Assembly: GCF_047495495.1 (NCBI RefSeq)
Contig: NZ_CP179930.1
Coordinates: 434,001 to 498,000 of the forward strand
Direction of reading: 5' to 3'
DNA from: Zymobacter sp047495495
Lineage (GTDB): Bacteria > Pseudomonadota > Gammaproteobacteria > Pseudomonadales > Halomonadaceae
DNA: 64,000 bases
Both the position numbers and the translations under genes were made by a program. This document shows, piece after piece, positions 35,830 to 46,200 of this stretch (positions within the stretch are counted from its first letter, which is position 1; every line of letters starts with the position of its first letter). Below the pieces are notes generated by a model, which was not told the origin of the DNA, ran no database searches, and saw only the letters and a program-made list of their open reading frames with translations.

Positions 35830-38120
35830 GAAGACGTTCCTACGGCGATATGCGACGGCAGAGTCTCCATGTGTGTTCCACGCTGTCGCATGGCCAGCAA
35901 CAGCAGAGCATTGACCACCACGACCGTACCGATGCAGAGGCTGCTGTACAGCGGGTGGTCGGCAAAGGTCACTAGCTGATAGAACAGCGTGGCTACGGAA
36001 TAAGCCATGTCTAGCCCCCATAGAATGGAGAACATCATCCAGCGGCCGCTGGTTTCGCGAGCGATAGTGCCCATGACCGACGCACACGGTACGTACAGTA
36101 GCACGAAGATCAAGTAGCTGTAGGCGGCGATGCCGCTGCCAAAGTGCGATGCCATGATACCCATGGTGCTGGTATCCATGGAGCCATCGCCCATGCTGCC
36201 TTCGATGGGGTTGTTGAGGGTTTGCAGAGAGAATGCGTTCGCCAGCCCATCTTGCGTATCTGTCAGAGCGGATTTCAATCCATCCCACAGGCTATAGGCT
36301 TCGGGATCGAACGGCTCTTCGCGCAGACTGTCAGCGGTATACAGCGTGTTGAGTGTACTGATAACCACTTCCTTGGCCATGGCCCCCGTGACTAGGCCAA
36401 CCGTGGCCTGCCAGTGATCGGGTGCGATGCCGATGGGCTGGAGTGCCGGGGTTATCCACTGGCTGACCGAGGCCAGCGCAGATTGATCGAGGCGGCCGTC
36501 GACTGGCCGGCCCGTAATCGACAGACTGTTCAGTCCACCGATCACAATGCTCGCACAGACAATGACTTTCCCCGCACGCAGTACGAACCCCTTGAGACGC
36601 AGCCACGTCTGGATGAGCAGGCTGCCGACCCGCGGGCAGTGGTAGGGCGGCAGTTCCATCACGAACGGCTGCGCTTCGCCCCGAAGTAGGGTGTGGCGCA
36701 GTACCCAGCCAGTGAACAGTGCGACCACGATGCCCAGCAGATACAGAGAGAAGACGATGCTGGCCCCGTGCTGCGAGAAGAAGGCGCCAGCAAAGACAGC
36801 GAAGATCGCCAGCCGTGCGCCGCAGGACATGAACGGCGCCATCATGATGGTCATCAGTCGCTCGCGTGGCGAGTTGAGTGTCCGTGCCCCCATGATGGCC
36901 GGCACGTTGCAGCCGAAGCCCACGATCAGCGGTACGAACGATTTTCCGGGCAGCCCCAGTGCCTGCATCACGCGATCGACGACAAAGGCGGCGCGCGCCA
37001 TGTAACCCGAGTCTTCGAGGAAGGCCAGACAGAGGTACATCAGCCCGATCTGCGGGATGAGTGGCAGCACTGTGGTGATACCGCCGCCGATTCCCTGCGC
37101 GAGGAAGATGGTCAGCCAGTTGGGAAAGCTGAGCTGATATCCCAGCCACTGAATGCCATCAACGAACACGGTGGACGCGGCGCCATCGAACAGCGGCTGT
37201 ATGCCCCCGCCCACGTTGATGGAAATGAAGAACATCAGGTACATCACCAGCAGGAACACGGGCAGTCCCAGCCAGCGGTTGAGGGCAATATGGTCCAGCG
37301 CACGATCAAAGGAATCGCGCTGTTGCTGCTGCTGAGTGGTGCAATCGTTCAGCAGGCGATTGATCTGTTCATAGCGCGTGGCGGCGATCAGCAGCGGCGC
37401 ATCACATTGATGCTCATCAAGATGCGCTTTGACCGTCGGTATCAGATGAGCGGCCTGACCGACACGGGCTGGCAGGTGCTCTTCGCCCTCCAGCATCTGC
37501 AAGGCTAGCCAGCGCTGCTGTTGAGGAAGATAGTGCTGAGGCATAGCTTGTTCGAGCATACGCAGCGCGTCTTCGACCGTCGGATCGTACTCGATCTGTA
37601 GCTCAATGGGTGACAGTGTGACCAGCATGTCAATGGCGTCATGCAGCTTGTCTACGCCGCGGCCGCGCGAAGAGACCAGTGGCACGACCGGACAGCCCAG
37701 AAACTCGGCTAACTTCTGTTGGTCGATCACGATGCCATGGCGCTGAGCGATATCCAGCATGTTGAGCGCCAGAATGCAGGGCACGCCCAGCTCGCGCAGC
37801 TGCAGCGTCAGGTAGAGATTACGCTCGAGGTTGGCACCATCAACAACGTTAATGATGACATCGGGCTGGTGTTCAAGCAGGAAGCTGGATGCAACACGCT
37901 CATCGAGAGACGAGTCACGCGCGTTGGGCGTCAGTGAATAGACACCGGGCAGGTCGACGAGTGTTACGGCGTGCTGCGAGGTGCTGAACTGGCCCAGTTT
38001 GCGTTCGACGGTTACGCCGGGCCAGTTGCCGACCCGTTGATGAGCGCCTGTCAGCTGGTTGAAGAGGGTCGTTTTGCCTGCATTGGGATTGCCGATCAGG
38101 CCGATGGTCAGACTGCTCAT
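35817..38120 (-). CDS. feoB: Ferrous iron transporter FeoB
   Basis: FeoB imports Fe2+ across the inner membrane. The 767-residue protein has the N-terminal G-protein domain (GNPNAGKTTLFN, DLPGVYSL, NMLD), a GDI-like helical region and two Gate domains with GFGCNVPAIMGARTL. The C-terminal membrane half ends after LLLAMRQRG. Length matches E. coli FeoB (773). It lies 9 bp after feoA in a leftward feoA-feoB-feoC operon. Confidence 0.96.
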   Translation of the reverse strand: MSSLTIGLIGNPNAGKTTLFNQLTGAHQRVGNWPGVTVERKLGQFSTSQHAVTLVDLPGVYSLTPNARDSSLDERVASSFLLEHQPDVIINVVDGANLERNLYLTLQLRELGVPCILALNMLDIAQRHGIVIDQQKLAEFLGCPVVPLVSSRGRGVDKLHDAIDMLVTLSPIELQIEYDPTVEDALRMLEQAMPQHYLPQQQRWLALQMLEGEEHLPARVGQAAHLIPTVKAHLDEHQCDAPLLIAATRYEQINRLLNDCTTQQQQQRDSFDRALDHIALNRWLGLPVFLLVMYLMFFISINVGGGIQPLFDGAASTVFVDGIQWLGYQLSFPNWLTIFLAQGIGGGITTVLPLIPQIGLMYLCLAFLEDSGYMARAAFVVDRVMQALGLPGKSFVPLIVGFGCNVPAIMGARTLNSPRERLMTIMMAPFMSCGARLAIFAVFAGAFFSQHGASIVFSLYLLGIVVALFTGWVLRHTLLRGEAQPFVMELPPYHCPRVGSLLIQTWLRLKGFVLRAGKVIVCASIVIGGLNSLSITGRPVDGRLDQSALASVSQWITPALQPIGIAPDHWQATVGLVTGAMAKEVVISTLNTLYTADSLREEPFDPEAYSLWDGLKSALTDTQDGLANAFSLQTLNNPIEGSMGDGSMDTSTMGIMASHFGSGIAAYSYLIFVLLYVPCASVMGTIARETSGRWMMFSILWGLDMAYSVATLFYQLVTFADHPLYSSLCIGTVVVVNALLLLAMRQRGTHMETLPSHIAVGTSSCSH

Positions 38121-38129
38121 GGTATAGGG

Positions 38130-38429
38130 TCAGGTCAGTTGAGTGCTGTTGGACAAGGCATGCGAGGGTGTGGCGGCTTCGCGGGTGGCCGCGTGTGCGT
38201 CATGTTCACGAAAGAGCAGCAGTTGAAGATCTTTGCGGCGCAGTGCTAGACGCGACCGACGCGTTTCGATTTCGACCGGATCGCCTAGCGGCGCCGTACG
38301 GATGACGCGGAAGGTTGCGCCCGGCAGCAGCCCCATCGCAAGCAGTCGCTGTCGGAAAGCGGGGTGAATGTCAGCATGGAAGCCGGTGACCTGATAGGCA
38401 TGTGCTGCACGAGATGATGCCATCTGCAT
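38130..38429 (-). CDS. feoA: FeoA SH3-like iron transport accessory protein
   Basis: This 99-residue cytosolic SH3-fold protein is needed for FeoB function. The family core is FRQRLLAMGLLPGATFRVIRTAPLGDPVEIETRRSRLALRRKD. It has a C-terminal tail of about 20 residues (HDAHAATREAATPSHALSNS) beyond the usual 75-residue domain. The ATG at 38429 follows AGGAGG by 5 nt; the longer frame at 38456 has no site. Expression is expected to be Fur-controlled through the box upstream. Confidence 0.92.
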   Translation of the reverse strand: MQMASSRAAHAYQVTGFHADIHPAFRQRLLAMGLLPGATFRVIRTAPLGDPVEIETRRSRLALRRKDLQLLLFREHDAHAATREAATPSHALSNSTQLT

Positions 38430-38540
38430 GAGAGCCTCCTGAAAAGAAAGAACCACTCACGCCGAAGTGGCATGAGCAGATAACGCAGGCATGCGAAAGA
38501 GTTACGCCAGCCTGCGCCGCGTTATCTCTCGTATGATGAA

Positions 38541-38559
38541 GCTAACGAGAATTATTATC
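38541..38559 (-). promoter_or_regulatory. Fur box upstream of feoABC
   Basis: On the minus strand GATAATAATTCTCGTTAGC matches about 16 of 19 positions of a typical Fur box. It overlaps a GATAAT that could be the -10, with GAGACA 18 bp upstream. It lies about 110 bp before feoA. Confidence 0.75.
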
Positions 38560-38812
38560 TTCTGCAATTGGCAATATTGTCTCAGGCTATGATGAGAAGG
38601 GAAAGATAACTGTATGGCCGAGAGGCTGTAATGCGACAAAAGACAAAGCCGACGTACCGTTGCGTCCCACTGATGCCGACTATTTTTTACTGCTAATAAC
38701 CCGTCGTGGTGTTGTCATAAAGGTGGCAAAGCGTGTGCTTTGTCGAAATGGATGCTATGGAAGCACAAGCAAAGGGGCGTGGCAGTGGCACCAGAATCGG
38801 TTCGGTAGACCG

Positions 38813-38841
38813 TTGAGAAAGAATCGGCGCTGTTTGATATG
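38813..38841 (+). promoter_or_regulatory. Candidate promoter of the secreted hydrolase gene
   Basis: TTGAGA (38813-38818) and GATATG (38836-38841) are separated by 17 bp. The start codon at 38971 would have a leader of about 120 nt. Apart from this and the Fur box, 38430-38970 shows no gene. Confidence 0.45.
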
Positions 38842-38970
38842 ACAGGCGACATTGGGTGGTGCACTGACCATGCCGTTCATCAGACGAGGGCACATCAGTG
38901 CCTGCCGGAATCATGACGGCGCTCGCTGGTGGCGCATCACATCATTTCATTCTCAATAAGGAAGGCCCAA

Positions 38971-39765
38971 GTGCAGAGAAGATACCGCTGTCTCCAATGG
39001 CTCGGCATATCACTGATGCTGTGGGTATCCACGGCAGTGGCGTCTTCGCGTGTAGAAACGCTGGTGTTTTCCGATGGGCAATCGCTACGTATGGTTTATA
39101 GCGCGCCCGAGCATCCCACTGCCATTCTATTGATGCTGCCCGGTGGCTCTGGGCGTGTCGGTCTTGATAAGGCCGGGCAGCCACGGCATGCGCGCGACTT
39201 TACGGTAAGAACGCGAGCAGACTGGCTGACGCGTGGCTATGCGGTGGCCTTGCCGGACAGCCCTGACCATCACAACCTGCGGGGGCAGCGCCATACGCAG
39301 GCCTATGCTGAAGACGTTTCGCGCATAATCGACAGACTTCGGCAGCAGTCCTCGCTACCTATCTTTCTGATCGGCACCAGTCAAGGCAGTATTGCAGCAC
39401 TGAATGTTGCCGCACATGTCCCCGATATAAAAGGCATCGTACTGGCCGAGTCTGTGACTGTGAAAGGACGCAGCGGTGAAACGGTCTTTGACGCATCACC
39501 CTCTACGGTCAGCGTGCCCGTGCTGATTGTGGCCAATCGGCAGGACCGCTGCTGGGTCGCACCGCCCGACCATGCTTCTCGCCTGGCCGCCGCATTGACT
39601 GCCAGTCCCGATGTTCGGGTCATACAGGTCGATGGCGGAACCCAAAAATCCTCGCGGGCATGCGGAGCGCTGAGTCCGCACGGATATTACGGCATTGAGC
39701 GCACGGTCATGGATGAAATTGACCATTGGTTGACTCAGCTGCTGACGGCTAAGGCACATTCCTGA
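38971..39765 (+). CDS. Exported alpha/beta hydrolase
   Basis: This is a 264-residue serine hydrolase with nucleophile elbow GTSQGSIAA and a likely oxyanion segment LMLPGGSGRVGL near residue 60. The N-terminus (MQRRYR, then a hydrophobic stretch ending AVASS) is a clear signal peptide, so the enzyme is periplasmic or secreted. It starts with GTG at 38971, set 8 nt after AAGGA; the longer GTG at 38929 has no site and would spoil the signal peptide. Two Cys residues (in DRCW and SRACG) could form a disulphide. The substrate is not recognised. Confidence 0.75.
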   Translation: MQRRYRCLQWLGISLMLWVSTAVASSRVETLVFSDGQSLRMVYSAPEHPTAILLMLPGGSGRVGLDKAGQPRHARDFTVRTRADWLTRGYAVALPDSPDHHNLRGQRHTQAYAEDVSRIIDRLRQQSSLPIFLIGTSQGSIAALNVAAHVPDIKGIVLAESVTVKGRSGETVFDASPSTVSVPVLIVANRQDRCWVAPPDHASRLAAALTASPDVRVIQVDGGTQKSSRACGALSPHGYYGIERTVMDEIDHWLTQLLTAKAHS

Positions 39766-39941
39766 CGCTTGCTGTACTGGAAACAGCCGTGCATAGCCGC
39801 GCGGTAAAAGCGCTTTGCGAGCGGAAGCGGTAGGTTATGCTAAGGAAAGAGTATATGTCGGGTATCCAGACGGTGGGGCAATAGGATATGGCGCTGCCGT
39901 GCAAGAAAAAGCGTAGAGCAGCATGGTGATGGGCAGAAACG

Positions 39942-39972
39942 AAAAAAGGGAAGCGCTCGAAAGCACTTCCCT
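39942..39972 (-). terminator. Terminator of the initiator tRNA gene
   Basis: On the minus strand GGGAAGTGC pairs with GCGCTTCCC and is followed by TTTTTTC. It lies about 40 nt past the tRNA 3' end. Confidence 0.8.
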
Positions 39973-40008
39973 TCTTCTGGAAGACCGCCTAGGCCATCTT
40001 CCTGTATT

Positions 40009-40085
<77 letters not shown>

Positions 40086-40099
40086 TCAACGTGAGGCAC

Positions 40100-40127
40100 A
40101 CTCTACGCCTTTTTGAGAAATTGTCAA
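40100..40127 (-). promoter_or_regulatory. Promoter of the initiator tRNA gene
   Basis: On the minus strand a perfect TTGACA is followed after 16 bp by TAGAGT, with a short leader of about 8 nt before the tRNA and a GC-rich stretch after the -10, as expected of a stringently controlled stable-RNA promoter. Confidence 0.75.
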
Positions 40128-40294
40128 CGCGCGGCGCGTTTATTTGCAAAATTATGCTACCGTTACAGTGATAGGGATAGTTTCTCTAATTATGGACAGT
40201 AATTGCACCAAGGCAGCGGCGGACATGGGTAGAATGACTCATGGACGCGCACACCGGGTGCGCAGCAGCTCATGATCAGGACGTGGAGCAGGGA

Positions 40295-41029
40295 ATGATC
40301 AAGATGGAAACGGTAGACGCTGCCTTCAGCTTCAAGGGCGGCATGTTGCCCATGACCGTGTTGGAACTGGCCAGTGCGGATCTGGATCAGATCAAATCCC
40401 AGTTGGCCGGGAAGGTGTCTCAGTCTCCCGCCTTCTTTCAGAACACCCCGGTAGTGATCAGCGTGGAGCATGTGCGCAGCAACGACCCGCTGCCATTGGA
40501 AGGACTGTGCGCGCTGTGCAGAGAGTATAAGCTGCTGCCTATGGCATTCCGTGGTGGTAGCGATCAGGTCAAACAGGCCGTGTGGGCGATGGGCATGGCG
40601 TGGTTCCCACCGCAGCCCGCTCGCCCGCAGCCGGTTGAAACACTGACGGCCCCGGAGCCTAAGCCTGAAGCCCGCCAAGTGCCTGAAGAGGTCGAGCTTT
40701 CCAATGGACGCATCTTCCGTGGTACGGTGCGTTCAGGACAGCAGGTCAGTGCACCGCTGGGTGATCTCGTCGTCGTTGGCGCGGTCAATGCGGGAGCCGA
40801 AGTGCTGGCCGCAGGCAGCATCCATGTGTATGGCCCACTGCGCGGCCGTGCGCTGGCCGGTATTCATGGGCACAACAACGTGGGTATCTTCTGCCATGAA
40901 CTGCATGCCGAGCTGATCTCCATCGCGGGAAATTACAAGCGGCTCGAAGACATTCCGCCCGGGCTCATCAACCAGCATGTTCAGGTGAAATTGTCGGACG
41001 ACCAGCTGGAAATTTCGCCGCTGTCCTGA
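40295..41029 (+). CDS. minC: Septum site-determining protein MinC
   Basis: MinC blocks FtsZ ring assembly at the poles. The 244-residue protein has an N-terminal FtsZ-inhibiting domain, a Pro-rich linker (FPPQPARPQPVETLTAPEPK) and a C-terminal right-handed beta-helix that binds MinD (RIFRGTVRSGQQV, AEVLAAGSIHVYGPLRGRALAG). The ATG at 40295 follows GGAGCAGGGA; the longer frame from 40241 has no site. It heads minCDE, 151 bp before minD. Confidence 0.95.
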   Translation: MIKMETVDAAFSFKGGMLPMTVLELASADLDQIKSQLAGKVSQSPAFFQNTPVVISVEHVRSNDPLPLEGLCALCREYKLLPMAFRGGSDQVKQAVWAMGMAWFPPQPARPQPVETLTAPEPKPEARQVPEEVELSNGRIFRGTVRSGQQVSAPLGDLVVVGAVNAGAEVLAAGSIHVYGPLRGRALAGIHGHNNVGIFCHELHAELISIAGNYKRLEDIPPGLINQHVQVKLSDDQLEISPLS

Positions 41030-41180
41030 TCGACATGGCAGCGATCCATCATGAGAGGGATGCTGGCCGTAATTTGCTGTCAAAGAGATGAACATCCACG
41101 GATGGCCATACGTTTATTAGGCAGCATCCTTCCGCTATGTGTAATGAAATGAACAAGCGTTCTTTTACGGGAAACAGACC

Positions 41181-41999
41181 TTGGCCAAGATAATCGTAGT
41201 AACTTCAGGAAAAGGTGGCGTTGGCAAGACCACCAGCGCTGCCGCGATCGCCACGGGACTGGCGCTCAAGGGTAACCGTACCGTCGTTATCGACTTCGAT
41301 GTGGGCTTGCGTAACCTTGACTTGATCATGGGGTGCGAACGCCGCGTCGTGTATGACCTGATCAACGTCATTCAGGGTGAGGCCAAGCTTCAGCAGGCCC
41401 TGATTCGCGACAAGCGCGTTGAAGGCTTGTACATCCTGCCAGCATCACAGACGCGCGATAAGGATGCACTGACCGATGACGGCGTCGAAAAGGTGCTAGA
41501 AGAACTGGGCGGTGAATTCGACTTCATCGTTTGCGACTCTCCGGCCGGCATTGAGCGTGGGGCACAGCTGGCGATGTACTTCGCGGATGAAGCGATCGTC
41601 GTCACTAACCCCGAAGTCTCTTCCGTCCGCGACTCCGACCGCATTCTGGGGTTGCTGGGGGCCAAGACGCGCCGAGCAGAACAGGGCGACGAACCGGTCA
41701 AGGAGCACCTGCTGATCACGCGCTACTCACCGAGTCGCGTCAACACGGGCGATATGCTCAACCTCGAAGACATTCAGGATATCCTCAAGATTGACCTGAT
41801 GGGGCTGATTCCCGAGTCGGAGGCCGTACTGCGCGCTTCCAACCAAGGGATTCCGGTAACCCACGATCTGCAGAGCGATGCAGGACAGGCCTACATGGAT
41901 ACCGTTGAACGCCTGCTGGGCAACGACGTACCGCTTCGTTTCCATGAAGTGCAGCGCAAAGGCTTCCTGAGTCGTGTCTTCGGGGGAGGTCGCCGGTGA
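41181..41999 (+). CDS. minD: Septum site-determining ATPase MinD
   Basis: MinD is a membrane-cycling ATPase that recruits MinC and is displaced by MinE. The deviant Walker A KGGVGKTT spans 11-18. DFDVGLRNLDLIMGCERRVVYDLINV is nearly invariant. The C-terminal amphipathic helix (KGFLSRVFGG) is the membrane anchor. It starts with TTG, with only a weak upstream site (ACGGGAAA), which may limit its translation. The stop overlaps minE by 4 nt. Confidence 0.96.
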   Translation: MAKIIVVTSGKGGVGKTTSAAAIATGLALKGNRTVVIDFDVGLRNLDLIMGCERRVVYDLINVIQGEAKLQQALIRDKRVEGLYILPASQTRDKDALTDDGVEKVLEELGGEFDFIVCDSPAGIERGAQLAMYFADEAIVVTNPEVSSVRDSDRILGLLGAKTRRAEQGDEPVKEHLLITRYSPSRVNTGDMLNLEDIQDILKIDLMGLIPESEAVLRASNQGIPVTHDLQSDAGQAYMDTVERLLGNDVPLRFHEVQRKGFLSRVFGGGRR

Positions 42000-42253
42000 A
42001 GTTACTCGATTTCCTGCGAGGCGAGCGCAAGAAGACGGCATCCGTTGCCAAGGAGCGCCTTCAGATCATCGTGGCCCATCAACGCGGTCAGCGTGGCCAG
42101 CCGGATTATATGCCGATGCTGGAACGCGAGCTGCTGGAAGTGATTCGTCGCTATGTCGAAGTCGATCAGGATGCTATCAACATTACGCTTGATCGCGATG
42201 CAGACTGTTCCGTGCTTGAACTGAACGTCACGCTGCCTAATAAAGATGATTAA
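41996..42253 (+). CDS. minE: Cell-division topological factor MinE
   Basis: This 85-residue protein stimulates MinD ATPase and drives pole-to-pole oscillation. The N-terminal membrane and anti-MinCD segment (LLDFLRGERKKTASVAKERLQIIVAHQR) and the topological-specificity domain (YMPMLERELLEVIRRYVEVDQDAINI) are intact. It starts with GTG, overlapping the minD stop (GTGA), after GGGAGGT. Confidence 0.96.
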   Translation: MKLLDFLRGERKKTASVAKERLQIIVAHQRGQRGQPDYMPMLERELLEVIRRYVEVDQDAINITLDRDADCSVLELNVTLPNKDD

Positions 42254-42307
42254 GAGAAAGGGCTGAACGCGCAAGCGCATGCTGTAATGCTTGCCGAACG
42301 GCTGCTA

Positions 42308-42345
42308 CAAAAGACCCCGACATCTGGCAGGTTCGGGGTCTTTTG
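42308..42345. terminator. Terminator after minCDE, bidirectional
   Basis: CAAAAGACCCCGA and TCGGGGTCTTTTG form a 13-bp stem with A and T runs on either side. It can serve minE and the convergent effector module. Confidence 0.9.
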
Positions 42346-42426
42346 TATGATGCAAAATGTGATATCAGGTGTCGGTGGGCACACGTTATGCTAAGCCCTT
42401 ATAGGCGAGCATAGGCTTTATCAAAT

Positions 42427-43299
42427 TTATCGATGACGGTAGCTGCCATCAGGCTGGTGCTCAAGCCCCAAGGCCGGGAACGTATAGGAATGGTTTTGCT
42501 CTTGCCATTCTCGTGACAGACGCAACCCTTCTGCACGTTCTGCCTCGGTCATACGCGGTGCAATGCGTGCTTTTTCATCAATACCCGCAGTGCCTTCGAG
42601 GTCGTAGCACATGTAGGCCTTAACAAGGTCGACGGGAGTGCCACGGCCTTGCTCATATAGCTGTGCGAGCATATTCCAGTCATTGAAGCGACTTGTTTGC
42701 GTATTTAGCGCTTTTATTACCCATTGAAAACCTTTGGTATCATCCCGCATTATGCCTTTGCCAGCGAAATAGCATCGCGCTACATCGATCATTGCATCAC
42801 CGTCGCCTTGTTGAGCGGCTTTTTCCTTCCAGTAATAATATTTTTCAGCGTTTTTCTCAACGCCTTTCCCCGAAAGATACAGTGTTGCTAGTGTTTTTTG
42901 GGCAGGTACATAATTATCATTTGCTGAAGCTATAAGATAATTTAAAGCATCTTCTCTTGATACGCTTTTCGAATCTATTTGCTGCCTAATTAGATATAGG
43001 CTGTATTTCGCATCTGCTATATTATTATCTGCAAGAGCTTTTAACTTTACTAATGTTTTTTCTTTATCTGGGGCATCTTCTAGCTTGCGTAGCAGTGATA
43101 AATATATATAATGAGGGTCATTGGCTGAAACACCCACAGAAATATTATCCGCTGTTTCATTGAAAAAAGCATCTGTTTCCTGCTCTTCGGTAGCATAGAG
43201 TACTTGAGCTGAAGCAATGCTACCAACCAATGTGATATAGATTGAAAATGCCACTTTAGCGGATAGTGTTGATAACATAGGTATCTTTTGCAATAACAT
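42427..43299 (-). CDS. Sel1-repeat protein, putative T6SS immunity partner
   Basis: This is a 290-residue exported protein with an N-terminal signal sequence (to about ASAQ, residue 32), then alpha-helical Sel1-like repeats (DALNYLIASANDNYVPAQKTLATLYLSGKGV; EKAAQQGDGDAMIDVARCYFAGKGI). The DNA is notably AT-rich. The ATG at 43299 lies 8 nt after AAGGA, so the gene overlaps the toxin gene end by 44 nt; such overlap suits an effector-immunity pair. Sel1 proteins accompany several type VI lipase effectors, but the immunity role here is inferred from position. Confidence 0.65.
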   Translation of the reverse strand: MLLQKIPMLSTLSAKVAFSIYITLVGSIASAQVLYATEEQETDAFFNETADNISVGVSANDPHYIYLSLLRKLEDAPDKEKTLVKLKALADNNIADAKYSLYLIRQQIDSKSVSREDALNYLIASANDNYVPAQKTLATLYLSGKGVEKNAEKYYYWKEKAAQQGDGDAMIDVARCYFAGKGIMRDDTKGFQWVIKALNTQTSRFNDWNMLAQLYEQGRGTPVDLVKAYMCYDLEGTAGIDEKARIAPRMTEAERAEGLRLSREWQEQNHSYTFPALGLEHQPDGSYRHR

Positions 43300-46200
43300 G
43301 ATGAACGTCCTTTGTGTCTACAATAGATAGCGTAATAGGGTATAAAGTAGCCAATTTGACGACCTGTTCTTTCTCTATTATAACTTCATTGTCTGTACTT
43401 TTGTATTTTATCGTTTTTTCATTCGATATGTTGTTGTTAATGGCTCGGTGCAGCTTAACCGAATTTCCTATTTTTATATAGCTTTCTCTTATTTTGTTGT
43501 CGTAGTTAATCTCTCCTACGCTGTCAATATTGTCAGAAGTTAAAGTTAACTGTATTATACAGTCAAGTTCAATAGGAATAGTTGTTTTTATAGTGACAGA
43601 GGTCATGTGATCATCTGTTAGCGTATTATAGACAGTGCCGGCTACGCCAAGTGAATTGATGGCGGCTTTCTTGATATTTTGCCCGCTAAATATTCCCTGA
43701 TAGTCAATTTCTAGTTTGATTCCTTGCACTAGCAAACTTAGGGCTAACATCTCGTCATTCAGAGCATTCTTATGGTATGAAAGCTGTGCGCTGTCAGGTG
43801 CATGTTCGGAGGGGGGGTGACCGCCAAAGTGCTCGGCATTGTAGTATTTTCCGGGAAGTCCGAAGACACTTCTGTGAAACCACATGCGTTGCTCAAGTGT
43901 CAGCGTTTGAGCTCCCCACCATGCAACAAATGCACCTAATAACATGAGCAGTATGCCCACTATCTGTCCGATGCCAAACGGCAGCGGAATATACGTAAAT
44001 ACTATGCCGATTGCAGTTAATCCTGCTGATGCATAGGCTGATGCAACAACTCTTCCAGATTCACCATTGCGTTGCGCTTGAACGGCTTGATCAAAGTCAT
44101 AAAGAGCACCGATAATGCCAAAAATATTGATGCCATGGCCAATGCTCTTTAACCAGGCCGTCTCGCTCCATAGGATAAGTTCGCCCACTCTTTCCTCTTC
44201 GGGAATGGCGTTTGCAATTACATCTCGCCATGTCGCCCCGCTTTTGATAACCCCAAGAAAGCTGCTGCTTAGCGACACCCAATCTTTTGCTGTTTTATCT
44301 TGTTTAATCAGTGCTTCACCGAAGGCATAGAATGCGAACAGCATGCCGACAGACGCACTTGCTGCTGAATAAGTGGATTCGGCTCGTAAAACATTTACCA
44401 TGCCTTTTTTAAGGCGTGCGAAGCGCGCGGCATTAATCGTCGTTTTCTCACCAGTTCCTTCTACATTTACGCTATAAACGCCTGTTTTTGGATCCTGATA
44501 GGCATCATAGGTCGTGCCGGAAGGGGAGAATTCTTTTTTGTCTTGCTCGGTTACCAGCAATGTCAGTGTGAGTTTTTCTTCATTGGGTGGTGCTGAAATA
44601 TGATTGCATGGCTTATTGCTAATTCGTGTAATCCTGCCTTCGTTATCTTGATTGACAGTCACTTCCTTCATTTGGGGAGAAAGCGCCTCCGGATTTGCAT
44701 GAACTTCGTCGGGAAGCGCCAACAGGAAATTAATACCTTCACTACGAGGCATCGTGACCTTGACCGCAACATAAAGCGGCTCATTGGAGGCCAAGCGCAA
44801 TATGTTGGCTGTGCGCACACTGGCATAGCGCCATGCATGAGGCCTTTGCTCTGAGGCATCGAATGCGCGCTGCCCCATCTGCATCAGCGCCGTACTAGCT
44901 TGTTTGCTAAGCTTTTTAATGAGGCCGTCAATGAAGCTTTTTGCCTCTTTGAGGACTTTCTGAATGTTCTTGGACTTAACAAGTTGATCAATGAAATCGT
45001 TTTCTGTTGCTGTAAATTTTTTGATCAGCTTTTCGGCAAGAGCATCATCTTGCAGACCTAGAGTCTTTACAATAATGCCAACAGAATCAGCGGGTAGCAG
45101 CTGTTTTTCCCACAGTTCTTTGCTGGCAGGCGTCATGACGTTGCCTTGTATACAGCGTAAAAGAATAGACATGAATGATGCGGCGAGAAGGGGATAATCG
45201 CTCAACCATGAAAAGGCACTCATGATTTTTTTAAGAGCCGCCGTGGCAAATAATGAATAGTCTTTATCGTTTGCCAGTAGGTCATTATCACGCGTAGCAA
45301 CAGCCTTTTCATAATAGTTTTTAAAATCTTGAAAGGCAGCAATATCAACGTATTCCGCAATATTTTTGTAAAGAGCATCCTGGTTTTTCTTGACCTGCCT
45401 GTGAACGGCTGCTGCGTTTTCTTCTGGTGTCAGTAGATAGTCACCCTCATTGATAACAACACTGCCATTCAGCGCCATGGCATTGACTATTGGCTGTGCT
45501 AATTCATGGCGACCTTCGGGGGTCTTGTAGCGTTCGTTATAGCTATCGATTTCTTGTTGGCCTTTCTGTACCTCGTTGTCATTCAGAATATTCAGCAAAC
45601 AGTAGCACTGCAGTTGGCGACGGCGCTCATAGTCTTTTGCATTCAATGGCCGCAACTCGCTGTCGGGGTTGCCAATGGCGCTCTGTAAGATGCGTTCGGG
45701 GCGATGGCGATCATGGTTTAGAGTTTCGATGATCGCAATATCATCGCGCAATGCCATAACTAGCCCTTGCTGATCGTTTTTTTGATCATACTGGGTGAAG
45801 AACTCTGTAATGTTTTGCTGAAGCTCAAGACCCTTGCCCAATAAGGGATCCGGCTGGAATGGGTGGCAGTCATATGTCGTGCCTTGGGTAGTGTTGGCTT
45901 CTGCCAGATACTGATTAGCCTGACTTACTTTGAAGGCACCTTCCTGTATGAACTGCCCGTTGGACCATGCCTGTGCATCAATGGGCTGCATGTTGGCCGA
46001 TCGCCATGCACTTTGTTTGACCAGCGACTGAAGTGTTTTGGTCGGAATGGGTAACTCGCTGTACATCATCCATAAGCGGCTACAGCCTTTGAGTGGCCAG
46101 CGAATCATTGAGGCAAGTAAATGATGACTTTTGTCATTGCACGTCAGCAGTGTGTTTTTGTTTTCATCGCTGCGAATATTGCTGACAAGGCAAGGTAGCC